From: JAKACU01 sp021821185
GTDB lineage: Bacteria > Bacillota > Bacilli > Alicyclobacillales > SLC66
DNA length: 8,661 nucleotides
Reading direction: 5' to 3'
NCBI GenBank assembly: GCA_027343965.1
Contig: DAHWJX010000087.1
Coordinates: 1 to 8,661, forward strand
Positions 1 through 7,615 of the stretch are shown here, piece after piece. How positions within the stretch are numbered: position 1 is the stretch's first letter; each line of letters begins with the position of its first letter. A program made the position numbers and the translations under genes. Under the pieces are notes generated by a model. The model searched no databases. It worked only from the letters and a program-made list of their open reading frames with translations, and was not told where the DNA came from.

Positions 1-1
1 A

Positions 2-1846
2 TACGAGATTCAACACGGACGAATACTGCGCTTTTTTGACAGCACACAAGCCGCAGGCATCAATCCTCTTCTTTTACAACGACTGGAAGGACGCAGTAAA
101 GATCGCTTAACAGACATCGTGGAAACCATTCAAGCAGAACAAAATCACATTATTCGCGCGGATGCAACCAAACCATTAGTAGTGCAGGGAGCCGCCGGAA
201 GTGGTAAAACAACGATTGCCCTACACCGTCTATCATTTCTCGCCTATCGTCAAAAAGATCGTACAGTTTTTGATAATTTTCTTGTGATTGCTCCTAACAC
301 GGTGTTTTTAGACTACATTTCTAACGTCCTGCCTGATCTTGGCGTTGACGGGGTTGTGCAAACCACATGGGAAAAATGGGCGGTCAATCTCTTACCAGCG
401 AAAATCCGCCTTGAAAACCCATTTTCCAAAACAGCTATACTGTTTGAACGCAAAGATAAACTAAGCACAGACATAAACACATCGACAATGATTCTCGCCT
501 CACGACTTCGTGGTGAAATGGCAACAAAAACAGTATTGAAGAAAGTTCTTGCACAATTTTTAAACCATTGTCTACCTGACGAAGATTTGGTCTTAAGTGA
601 TCAATATAAAATGAGCCAAGAAGCGATTCACAAACGATTTTTCGAGGATTTGGCACATTATCCCTATGTAACAAGGCGTGAACGATTGCTCTATTTTTTA
701 AAAGCATGGCGTGATGACTGTATAGCACAAGCCACGAGCACTCTTGAACAAGGCCTACGCAAAGGACGTTATTTGGCGATACAAGAACGTGTTTTAGCCA
801 TGAAGAAAAAATACGAACAGCGTTTTCAACGCTATCAGGCAAAAATTCGAAAATTTGATCTGTTTACTTTCTATCGCTTAGTGATGAGCCGAGAAAAAAA
901 CATTCGTTTTATCGCTCTCCATGCAGGCTATACGATTGCTGACAACACCATAGAAGAACTCGTTCAGTATTTTTCTCACACAAAGGACACCTACGAAGTT
1001 GATGATTTAGCAGCACTGATTTATCTTACCGTAACCATGCATGGGCTACCCGCAAAATGCAAATACTCACACATCGTCGTAGATGAAGCACAAGACTTAA
1101 TGCCATTTCAACTTGATTGTCTACGAATGGCAACCAATCATGATACACTGAGTATCTTCGGTGATGTAGCTCAAAGTATTTATGAACATAAAGGCATTTA
1201 CGATTGGGAGACGATTCAAAACCAAGTTTTTAACCACCAAGCAACGATGGCTACTTTGCAACAAAGTTACCGCTCCACTGTGGAAATCATGACGTTTGCG
1301 CTAACTGTTTTACGTCACTCTACGCTTTATAAAAAAATTACCGTAACACCAGTTTTGCGTCACGGTGCAATACCTAACATTATCCAATCTAAGAACCGCG
1401 AAGAAGCATTACAACACGTAGTGGCTACCGTCAGAAAATTATGGCACAGTGGATATGACAACATCGCTATCATTGATAAAACAGCTGCTTTATGCCGCAC
1501 ATTGCACCAACAACTTAAGAAACATCATCTTGATGCAACCTTAATGACAGCCAAAGATGACAAGTATCAAACGAGCCTTCACATTGTCCCGATCTATCTC
1601 AGCAAAGGCATGGAATTTGATGCCGTCATCCTGTTCAATCCGGATATACAAAACTATGATCCGAAACAAGAGACAGACATTAAACTCCTGTATGTCGCTA
1701 TCACACGAGCCATACATCGGCTCACCGTTATTCACTACAACAATCTGAGCCCACTCTTTACGCCATGTAACGATACTGCGCTTCTACCAGTTCTCGATAG
1801 TACCCGGGTTTTTCCATCAAACTTGCATGATCTCCACGTTCCATAA
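2..1846 (+). CDS. helD: HelD-type UvrD-family helicase / RNA polymerase recycling ATPase, 5' partial
   Basis: This is superfamily 1 ATPase HelD (helicase IV-like), which in Bacillus subtilis binds RNA polymerase and helps release it from stalled or post-termination complexes. The frame is open to the left edge, so the gene begins outside the window; 614 codons are visible. The GTG at 119 is internal, because residues before it (ending LTDIVETIQ) are typical HelD sequence. In visible numbering the motifs are: Q-motif IQAEQN near 43-48, Walker A GAAGSGKTT 63-71, Walker B VVDEAQD 359-365, GDVAQSIY 387-394, QSYRST 421-426, SKGMEFD 534-540 and LYVAITRA 563-570. All helicase motifs look intact. Family members are about 770 residues, so roughly 150 N-terminal residues, including the channel-inserting coiled coil, lie upstream. 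The last 28 or so residues, after SPLF, come from DNA that is antisense to the next gene. No terminator follows. Family assignment is firm; the polymerase-recycling role is taken from the family. Confidence 0.93.
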   Translation, partial: YEIQHGRILRFFDSTQAAGINPLLLQRLEGRSKDRLTDIVETIQAEQNHIIRADATKPLVVQGAAGSGKTTIALHRLSFLAYRQKDRTVFDNFLVIAPNTVFLDYISNVLPDLGVDGVVQTTWEKWAVNLLPAKIRLENPFSKTAILFERKDKLSTDINTSTMILASRLRGEMATKTVLKKVLAQFLNHCLPDEDLVLSDQYKMSQEAIHKRFFEDLAHYPYVTRRERLLYFLKAWRDDCIAQATSTLEQGLRKGRYLAIQERVLAMKKKYEQRFQRYQAKIRKFDLFTFYRLVMSREKNIRFIALHAGYTIADNTIEELVQYFSHTKDTYEVDDLAALIYLTVTMHGLPAKCKYSHIVVDEAQDLMPFQLDCLRMATNHDTLSIFGDVAQSIYEHKGIYDWETIQNQVFNHQATMATLQQSYRSTVEIMTFALTVLRHSTLYKKITVTPVLRHGAIPNIIQSKNREEALQHVVATVRKLWHSGYDNIAIIDKTAALCRTLHQQLKKHHLDATLMTAKDDKYQTSLHIVPIYLSKGMEFDAVILFNPDIQNYDPKQETDIKLLYVAITRAIHRLTVIHYNNLSPLFTPCNDTALLPVLDSTRVFPSNLHDLHVP

Positions 1847-3566
1847 TTCGGCCATCCTTAAAGACCAAGATTTGATCGGCATCGCGAATCGTAGAAAGAC
1901 GATGAGCCACGACAAAGGAAGTCCGACCTTGCAAAAGGTTTTTTAAGCCCAGTTGGATAATATGCTCGGTATGCGTATCGATACTTGCCGTAGCTTCATC
2001 GAGAATCAAAATCTTTGGATCTGCTAAAATCGCACGAGCAAATGACAACAATTGTCGCTGACCCATCGATAAGCGGCTGCCTCGCTCACGAACTTGCGTC
2101 TGATAACCATCTTCCAAGTGCATGATGAAATCATTTGCGTACACCGCTTTGGCCGCCTGGATGACTTCTTCATCTGATGCATCGGGACGTCCGAAGCGGA
2201 TATTTTCCATGATCGTTCCTGAAAAAATAAACGTATCTTGCAACACAATACCAATCTGTTCACGCAACGTTTGTAATTGCACCAAGCTAATGTCTTGGGA
2301 ATCAATGAGGATGCGGCCGGCAGTCGGCTCATAAAATCGCGCTAGTAAATTGATGACCGTGCTTTTTCCAGCTCCCGTATGGCCCACTAAAGCAACGGAT
2401 TCCCCTGGTTGTACCATCATTGATACACCAGACAGCGCCTTATGGTCTTTATCATAAGCAAACTCTACTTGATTGAATTCAACTTTACCCACGATAGGTG
2501 ATAAAGCTGATGCATTTTCTCCATCTATTACACCAGGTTTCGTATCAAGATACTCAAAAATCCGCTCTGATGACGCCATGGCTACGAGCACTTGATTATA
2601 TAACTGACCTAATTGTGAAATAGGCGTCCAGAAGTTACCTAGGTAATTGGCGAAGGCTACCAATAAACCAACAGTGACTTGCCCGAGCATGAGAAGATGC
2701 ACACCATACCAAAACAACAGAACAGTACCGAGGCTTCCTGTCACGTCGACCACCGGGCCAAAAATCGCTGAAAGTCCAGTAGCACGGCGGAATTGGCCAA
2801 GATAATCCGCATTCATTTCCTCAAAGAAAACCTGATTTTCATCTTGTCGAACGTAAGCCTCTGTGACACGCACTCCTTGAATGCTCTCATTTAAGTGGGA
2901 ATTAATTCGCGATAATCTACGTCTTACCTGCTGCCAACTGCGACGAATTGAGACACGCAGCCTTGTCGATAAAAAGAACATAAAAGGAATAACGACCATC
3001 GATAATAACGCCAAACGGACGTTTAGAACTAACATAATGATAATGATTCCTAGGAGGGTCAGCAAATTCGTAATACTGCTGACAACGCCATTGGTGAATA
3101 AATCCTGCAAGGAATTTACATCGTTCATAATTCGCACTAGTACAGAGCCAGCCGGCCTTTGATCAAAGAAGTCAAAGGATAATGCTTGAACATGCGAAAA
3201 AAGTTGGTTACGCAAACGGCGGATAACACTTTGTCCCAAGTAGTTCGTAAAGCGAATGCTCAATCTTGTCATCCAGAATTTGCCGATATATAGGGCGATG
3301 AGAATGACCGCAAGTTCTATCAAGAAAGATAAACTGTGATGACCAATAGCCTTGTCGATAGTAACACCAATCATGTAAGGCACAATAAGTGCTAGTAAAC
3401 TACCCAAGATATTAAAGGTAAAAGCACCAGTCGTAAGCTTCGGAAACTCATAGACATACTGAAATAACCGACGAAATTGTGCCCATTGAAATGGTTTTTC
3501 AAGATCTTCATCATCTTTATAAATAAATGGCACGCGTAACTCTTTGGCTTCTTCCTTTGCCGACAA
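1758..3566 (-). CDS. ABC exporter half-transporter, subunit with canonical catalytic glutamate (heterodimer partner 2)
   Basis: A 602-residue membrane-fused ABC exporter subunit of the multidrug/lipid type (MdlB/MsbA-like). Six membrane segments lie roughly at 44-70, 80-100, 158-181, 184-203, 270-293 and 297-315, after an N-terminal cytoplasmic extension of about 40 residues. The nucleotide-binding domain spans about 360-600: A-loop Tyr371, Walker A GHTGAGKS 395-402, Q-loop Gln443, signature LSMGQ 499-503, Walker B ILILD 519-523 with catalytic Glu524, and H-loop His555. The signature deviates from LSGGQ, and the preceding X-loop reads QVRERG instead of VGERG. Both changes are expected on the face that completes a partner's degenerate ATP site. 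The start is TTG, chosen because AAAGGAG lies 9 nt upstream. It follows the other ABC gene by 14 bp, as an operon. The order (a shorter subunit, then one with an N-terminal extension) resembles Bacillus YfiB/YfiC-type pairs. The substrate cannot be read from sequence; drug, lipid or peptide export are all possible. Confidence 0.93.
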   Translation of the reverse strand: MSAKEEAKELRVPFIYKDDEDLEKPFQWAQFRRLFQYVYEFPKLTTGAFTFNILGSLLALIVPYMIGVTIDKAIGHHSLSFLIELAVILIALYIGKFWMTRLSIRFTNYLGQSVIRRLRNQLFSHVQALSFDFFDQRPAGSVLVRIMNDVNSLQDLFTNGVVSSITNLLTLLGIIIIMLVLNVRLALLSMVVIPFMFFLSTRLRVSIRRSWQQVRRRLSRINSHLNESIQGVRVTEAYVRQDENQVFFEEMNADYLGQFRRATGLSAIFGPVVDVTGSLGTVLLFWYGVHLLMLGQVTVGLLVAFANYLGNFWTPISQLGQLYNQVLVAMASSERIFEYLDTKPGVIDGENASALSPIVGKVEFNQVEFAYDKDHKALSGVSMMVQPGESVALVGHTGAGKSTVINLLARFYEPTAGRILIDSQDISLVQLQTLREQIGIVLQDTFIFSGTIMENIRFGRPDASDEEVIQAAKAVYANDFIMHLEDGYQTQVRERGSRLSMGQRQLLSFARAILADPKILILDEATASIDTHTEHIIQLGLKNLLQGRTSFVVAHRLSTIRDADQILVFKDGRIMERGDHASLMEKPGYYRELVEAQYRYMA

Positions 3567-3575
3567 TGAATTTCT

Positions 3576-3582
3576 CTCCTTT
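3576..3582 (-). promoter_or_regulatory. Ribosome binding site that fixes the TTG start of the second ABC gene
   Basis: On the minus strand AAAGGAG sits 9 nt before the TTG at 3566. It shares bases with the TAA stop of the upstream ABC gene (3583-3581), so ribosomes finishing the first cistron arrive directly on this site. This supports the TTG start and suggests translational coupling of the two subunits, a common way to keep heterodimer partners in step. The coupling is inferred. Confidence 0.8.
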
Positions 3583-5356
3583 ATGATCCTTGTGCCATAG
3601 AATGTAGATCAGAAAAGTCTTCCTGATCCCTAAATTGCATGTCATAAATAACGCGATACAATCCGGGTTCACGCAACAACTCCTCATGCCTACCGCGCTG
3701 TACAATGCGACCATCATCCAAAACTAAAATAAGGTCAGCTCTCTTCAATGAGGAAATTCGATGGGCAATAACAAAAGTCGTGCGTCCTTTCATGACATGA
3801 TCTAACGCTTGGTGAATCATGTATTCTGTCTCCATGTCGACAGCGCTTGTCGCATCATCGAGCACCAAGATTTTTGGATTTACTAAAATGGCACGCGCAA
3901 GTGCAAGCCGCTGTTTCTGACCACCCGATAAACCAATTCCGCGTTCCCCTACAAGCGTCCGATATCCATTAGGAAGTTGCGAAATAAACTCATCAGCATT
4001 GGCTAACAAAGCTGCCTTTTGTACATCCTCGAATGTTGCCTCCGGGTTGCCATAGGCAATATTGGCGAAAATCGTGGTGGAAAACAAAAATGACTCTTGA
4101 AAAACGACACCAATTTCTTTGCGTAAGCTTTGTAGATCCCAATTTCGCACATCAACTCCGCCCACGAGAACCTGTCCATCAGCCGCATCATAAAAACGTG
4201 GAATCAAATTGACCAGGCTCGATTTTCCGGAACCTGTAACTCCGAGCAAAGCCACTGTTTGCCCTGCGTAAACACTGAAATGAATATCATGCAATATTTC
4301 AGAAGTACCATGCGACAAGCCGACGTGAACGAATTCAACACTACCATTGCTCTTGCCAGTGTAAGCATTTGAAATTGATGTCACAGAATTGTCTGCATCA
4401 AGGATGTCTAGTAACCTCTCTCCAGCCGCCACTGACTGTGTCCAATTGTTCAATAGGTAACCTAATTGGGACATTGGAACCGTAATAAACCATAGAATAC
4501 TGAAGAAGGCAACTAAATCACCTAGCTTCATCATGCCATGCATGACGAAATAACCGCCAACTAACAAGACAATGGCAACCTCAAGATTGCCGATAAACTC
4601 CATGTAAGGAAAGTACTTATTCCACAGTCCAGCGGTTCTGATGTTGGATTCATAGTAAGAATCATTTCGCTGTTGAAATTTATCGGTTTCAAAGTCTTCT
4701 TTAGCAAACGACTTGACCGTACGAACACCCATAATGTTCTCCTGAACAGCTGTGTTCAATTGCCCGAGCGTTCGCCTAACCTTTTGATACGCTGGCCATA
4801 GGTGATTATCAAAACGCACCGCGATAAACGCCAATACAGGCATTAAGACAACCACACATACCGTTAAAATGGGGTTCAATGACACCATCATGGCTAAGCC
4901 AAAGACAACCAGTAAGACAAAGTTAACGATACTATTAAAACCAAACGCCAAAAACTGCCGAAATGCATCGAGATCAGCTGTCAGACGAGACATAAGATCG
5001 CCCGTGTGCACCTCGTCATAATAGGAAAAAGATTGCCGATTGAGTTGTTTATATAGCGTATTTCTTAGATCATACGATGTATGAATACCAAAAACCTGAC
5101 CCATGTATTGCTGGCCAAAGTTAAAAACACCTTTGATCAGAGCGGCTACAAGAATTCCCGCGATCAAAAGCAGAAGCTCGTTGTATTGGTGTTGTAAGAT
5201 GACTTGATCAATGATCAGTTTGAGTAAATACGGATAAACTAAGCTTAATGCAGTGGATAACGCTAACATAAATAAACTTGCATATAATTGTCCCATGTAC
5301 GGACGATAAAATTTACGTAATCGTCGAAACACGTCCAATGTAGTTCCATCCCCCAT
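3581..5356 (-). CDS. ABC exporter half-transporter, subunit with degenerate ATP site (heterodimer partner 1)
   Basis: A 591-residue ABC exporter half-transporter, first gene of the operon. Membrane segments lie at about 21-43, 58-78, 138-158, 162-182, 256-274 and 279-297. The nucleotide-binding domain spans about 338-575: Walker A GVTGSGKS 372-379, Q-loop Gln420, X-loop TLVGERG 467-473, canonical signature LSGGQ 476-480, Walker B ILVLD 496-500, H-loop His532. The residue after Walker B, normally the catalytic Glu, is Asp501, and the A-loop aromatic is replaced by His349. In known heterodimeric exporters (TM287/288, BmrCD, LmrCD) one subunit carries this kind of change, so this chain should contribute the weakly hydrolysing site. 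The start is not certain: for the ATG at 5356 the purine run AAGAAGG abuts the start with no spacing. A TTG six codons in (5338) has GGGGG 11 nt upstream and would begin MDVFRRL. No in-frame start lies further upstream before a stop. The substrate is unknown. Confidence 0.92.
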   Translation of the reverse strand: MGDGTTLDVFRRLRKFYRPYMGQLYASLFMLALSTALSLVYPYLLKLIIDQVILQHQYNELLLLIAGILVAALIKGVFNFGQQYMGQVFGIHTSYDLRNTLYKQLNRQSFSYYDEVHTGDLMSRLTADLDAFRQFLAFGFNSIVNFVLLVVFGLAMMVSLNPILTVCVVVLMPVLAFIAVRFDNHLWPAYQKVRRTLGQLNTAVQENIMGVRTVKSFAKEDFETDKFQQRNDSYYESNIRTAGLWNKYFPYMEFIGNLEVAIVLLVGGYFVMHGMMKLGDLVAFFSILWFITVPMSQLGYLLNNWTQSVAAGERLLDILDADNSVTSISNAYTGKSNGSVEFVHVGLSHGTSEILHDIHFSVYAGQTVALLGVTGSGKSSLVNLIPRFYDAADGQVLVGGVDVRNWDLQSLRKEIGVVFQESFLFSTTIFANIAYGNPEATFEDVQKAALLANADEFISQLPNGYRTLVGERGIGLSGGQKQRLALARAILVNPKILVLDDATSAVDMETEYMIHQALDHVMKGRTTFVIAHRISSLKRADLILVLDDGRIVQRGRHEELLREPGLYRVIYDMQFRDQEDFSDLHSMAQGS

Positions 5357-5435
5357 CCTTCTTGCAGTATGATAACAATATGTAAGGTAAGCACTGTACT
5401 ATGCATTTATTTTGACGTATAAGGAGGCTTTGATC
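5357..5435. promoter_or_regulatory. Divergent intergenic region between the ABC operon and the CBS-domain gene
   Basis: These 79 bp must hold the 5' signals of two divergent genes. On the plus strand a possible -10, TACTAT (5397-5402), lies 34 bp before the CBS gene start, with ATAACA 19 bp upstream as a poor -35. On the minus strand TATCAT is the best -10-like hexamer for the ABC operon but has no recognisable -35. No riboswitch, strong inverted repeat or operator is evident. The call rests mainly on gene arrangement. Confidence 0.35.
5421..5427 (+). promoter_or_regulatory. Ribosome binding site that fixes the CBS-domain gene start
   Basis: AAGGAGG is a near-perfect Shine-Dalgarno sequence 8 nt before the ATG at 5436. 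It rules against the in-frame TTG at 5412, which would place this site inside the coding sequence and has no ribosome binding site of its own. Confidence 0.88.
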
Positions 5436-5906
5436 ATGATGACCGCAGAAGATTTCATGATTTGCGATCTGATTTATGTCCGTCCAAATGCCTTGATTCG
5501 TGATGTGCTGCTCCAATTTGCGGAACGCAAAGTCAGTGGTATGCCAGTCCTTGACCAAGACAGACACCTAGCCGGAATGATTACGATCGGCGATATTCTG
5601 ACACACTTACAGCCACACTTTTCCCACACAATTGATCTTCTTTCTTTTGTCACGTATTACGTAGAAGACACTTCATTGCCTGAACTTATCCAAGACGGCA
5701 TCATGCAACCCGTGCATACCATGATGACAAAGCGCCATCTGGTGACGGTGGCACCTACAACACCGATCGAAGACATCTCATCCATCTTTTCCCGTCAACG
5801 TTTCAAAAAGTTGCCCGTAGTTAACGACCAAGCACAGGTAGTTGGCGTAATCAGCCGTGGCGATCTCATTCGCTATATCGTAAAAGAGATCCTGCAACAG
5901 CAGTGA
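5436..5906 (+). CDS. Stand-alone tandem CBS-domain protein
   Basis: A 156-residue soluble protein made of two CBS motifs and nothing else. CBS1 covers about 7-58, with the ending GMITIGDI at 47-54. CBS2 covers about 94-150, with GVISRGDL at 137-144. Each ends in the T/S-x-x-D pattern (Thr50/Asp53, Ser140/Asp143) that often contacts ribose and phosphate of adenine nucleotides. A helical linker rich in aromatic and acidic residues (about 60-90) joins them. CBS pairs form a Bateman module that binds AMP, ATP, SAM or c-di-AMP and usually regulates an enzyme or channel. Here no catalytic, membrane or DNA-binding domain is attached, so the protein presumably acts in trans or as a nucleotide-binding sensor; ligand and partner are unknown. 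The first ATG (5436) is used because of the ribosome binding site; a second ATG follows immediately. It is divergent from the ABC operon and convergent with cimA, so it appears to be monocistronic. Confidence 0.88.
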   Translation: MMTAEDFMICDLIYVRPNALIRDVLLQFAERKVSGMPVLDQDRHLAGMITIGDILTHLQPHFSHTIDLLSFVTYYVEDTSLPELIQDGIMQPVHTMMTKRHLVTVAPTTPIEDISSIFSRQRFKKLPVVNDQAQVVGVISRGDLIRYIVKEILQQQ

Positions 5907-5918
5907 GACTCATACACT

Positions 5919-5944
5919 TGGGCGAAAGCCAAGACTTTCGCCCA
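5919..5944. terminator. Hairpin between convergent CBS gene and cimA, probable bidirectional terminator
   Basis: TGGGCGAAAG (5919-5928) and CTTTCGCCCA (5935-5944) form a perfect 10-bp stem around a 6-nt loop. It lies 12 bp after the CBS stop and 6 bp after the cimA stop on the other strand, exactly where a shared terminator would sit. Neither side has a clear T-tract (GCATCCTTAT on plus, AGTGTATGAG on minus). It may therefore be a weak terminator or mainly protect both mRNA 3' ends. Confidence 0.65.
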
Positions 5945-5950
5945 GCATCC

Positions 5951-7501
5951 TTATAATGATAGCTGCCTAGAGTCCAATGGCGGTTCCATTTTCATATGGA
6001 TGTACTGCAGTGTTTGTAACGCAGCCTCAAGTAAGGCATTTAGTCTTGTCGTGCCTACTCCAATGGTACTGATCCTCAATGAGCCGCAAGCCCCTGTCAG
6101 ACGCGCTCGATATCGCTTGATATCGCCCACGGTGGATAAAGGCACCATCTGATCCTCTGCAAGCACATATCCTTTCGCAAAAAGGCCCACCGCTTCACAG
6201 ACAGCTATCGTCTCTGTCGGGGCTGTGGCACGCCCTTGCATGGTTGTGCCATCCTGTGCCCAAGTACTCGCCACCGTCACACCTTCCGCGCCATTTTCCA
6301 CCGTAGCATAAATCTTTTGCCAATTTCCGTTAACAAGCCCAAGCTCGTCACACATCAACATTTCCAAGGAAGATTCAGCCTCTTCATAGACATAACCACG
6401 TTGCTCAGCCTCTTTAACACGCAGTAGAATTCTCGTCACGACTTCCGGAGGAGTTGGCAGTCCATGTTGCTCTAATTGGTAAATGACATTGCTGGCACCG
6501 GAAAGCTCAGAGATAAGCACGCGGCGATCATTACCGACGATTTTTGGATTAACATGCTCATAAAGTGAAGGATTGCGCACAACAGCACTGACGTGAATTC
6601 CTGCCTTATGCGCAAACGCACTTTTACCAACAAACGGTTGAGCATGCGCCGGTTCCTTACCTGTCATTTGATAGATTCGCTCCGAAAGCTCTTTCATCCG
6701 TGTTAGACCCAATTCACCCATGTGGCAGGTCATGCCCAACTTTTGCGTCAGATTGGGAACAACAACACACAAATCCGTATTTCCACACCGCTCACCAAAG
6801 CCATTAATCGTCACTTGAACCTGCGTGGCGCCTTCCCTGACCGCTGACAGCGCATTGGCTACAGCGAGGCCTCCGTCATTATGTGCATGGATACTAAGAG
6901 GTCCAAAGTTGTTTTTCTTGACCTGTGCGACAATCTCGCTAATCTCATGCGGCAACATGCCTCCGTTCGTATCGCACAAAACGAACCAATCCGCCCCTGC
7001 ATCGCGTGCCGCAGCTAAAGCTGAAAGAGCATAATCCGGATTATGTCTATAAGCATCAAAGAAATGCTCGGCATCAAATAACGCTTCGATATCACGTTCC
7101 TTGAGAAAAGCAATCGTGTCCTTGATCATAGATAGATTTTCCTTCAAATCTGTGCGCAGCGCAGCCTCGACATGAAAGTCCCAAGTCTTCCCTACCACAG
7201 CACAATGACGCAAGCCCGTGCCTAACACACGATTCATATGCTCATCTTCTTCAATGCGTTGTCCTTTTCGCCGCGTACTTGTAAATGCTACAACACGACT
7301 ATGCTTCAACGGCACAGAACGCAATTGATAGAAGAACTCCAGATCTTTGGCGTTGGATCCTGGCCAACCACCTTCAATATAATCTACACCGAGTTCATCA
7401 AGCAGACGAACGACTTCTAGCTTATCGGCAACGGTAAAACTTACGCCTTCGGCTTGGGCACCATCGCGCAAGGTTGTGTCGTAAATCCAGATTCGCTCCA
7501 T
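5951..7501 (-). CDS. cimA: (R)-citramalate synthase
   Basis: A 516-residue enzyme of the LeuA/CimA (DRE-TIM) family, predicted to condense pyruvate and acetyl-CoA to (R)-citramalate, the first step of the threonine-independent route to 2-oxobutyrate and isoleucine. The catalytic TIM barrel fills about 1-280: DTTLRDGAQ at 8-16 with metal ligand Asp13, HAHNDGG at 205-211 with metal ligands His205 and His207, and GFGERCGNTDL at 234-244. The middle segment has the VGKSAFAHKAGIHVSA block (291-306). About 380-505 matches the LeuA-type C-terminal regulatory domain, where isoleucine would bind in feedback-regulated members. The N-terminal pattern with EGVSF and EGGWPGSN, and the length, fit the long bacterial CimA group rather than 2-isopropylmalate synthase or homocitrate synthase. 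The ATG start follows GGGAGG with 7-nt spacing. No leu or ilv genes adjoin; its own promoter and leader lie upstream. Substrate preference versus isopropylmalate synthase is inferred from family resemblance. Confidence 0.92.
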   Translation of the reverse strand: MERIWIYDTTLRDGAQAEGVSFTVADKLEVVRLLDELGVDYIEGGWPGSNAKDLEFFYQLRSVPLKHSRVVAFTSTRRKGQRIEEDEHMNRVLGTGLRHCAVVGKTWDFHVEAALRTDLKENLSMIKDTIAFLKERDIEALFDAEHFFDAYRHNPDYALSALAAARDAGADWFVLCDTNGGMLPHEISEIVAQVKKNNFGPLSIHAHNDGGLAVANALSAVREGATQVQVTINGFGERCGNTDLCVVVPNLTQKLGMTCHMGELGLTRMKELSERIYQMTGKEPAHAQPFVGKSAFAHKAGIHVSAVVRNPSLYEHVNPKIVGNDRRVLISELSGASNVIYQLEQHGLPTPPEVVTRILLRVKEAEQRGYVYEEAESSLEMLMCDELGLVNGNWQKIYATVENGAEGVTVASTWAQDGTTMQGRATAPTETIAVCEAVGLFAKGYVLAEDQMVPLSTVGDIKRYRARLTGACGSLRISTIGVGTTRLNALLEAALQTLQYIHMKMEPPLDSRQLSL

Positions 7502-7580
7502 TAACGTTCCTCCCGTGATCTCTCTAAAAACAAGTTTTCTCTCTATCTATGTGTAGATGCATAGGCGTTTTAAGCGAAGA

Positions 7581-7609
7581 AGTCTTTCATCCTCACCGGA
7601 CGAAAGACT
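7581..7609 (-). promoter_or_regulatory. cimA leader stem-loop at the predicted transcript 5' end (or eamA-like gene terminator)
   Basis: Read on the minus strand, the arms AGTCTTTCGTCC and GGATGAAAGACT pair into a continuous 12-bp stem with one G-U wobble and a GGTGA loop. On the plus strand the wobble becomes an A-C mismatch, so the fold favours a minus-strand RNA. It lies immediately downstream of the predicted start site of the cimA promoter. It also lies 46 bp after the permease stop, followed by the partly T-rich TCTTCGCTTA, so it could instead terminate read-through from that gene. No T-box or other known riboswitch signature is visible in the leader of about 108 nt. Confidence 0.55.
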
Positions 7610-7615
7610 ATGAAC

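Noticed and set aside
435..842. 135-codon minus-strand frame inside helD
   Set aside because: It lies wholly antisense to intact helicase sequence with conserved motifs in the main frame, and its translation shows no recognisable domain.
1808..1816. ACCCGGGT followed by a T run as a helD terminator
   Set aside because: The palindrome leaves no loop, so it cannot form a hairpin, and it lies inside both coding sequences before the helD stop.
2881..3162. 93-codon plus-strand frame inside the second ABC gene
   Set aside because: Antisense shadow of the membrane domain, with basic, low-complexity composition and no ribosome binding site of note.
3517..3717. 66-codon minus-strand frame across the ABC gene junction
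   Set aside because: It overlaps the conserved C-terminus and N-terminus of the two ABC proteins in another frame; its product is unlike any family I recognise.
5313..5567. 84-codon minus-strand frame across the divergent intergenic region
   Set aside because: It runs antisense to the CBS gene start and its strong ribosome binding site, then into the ABC gene in a different frame. No domain is visible.
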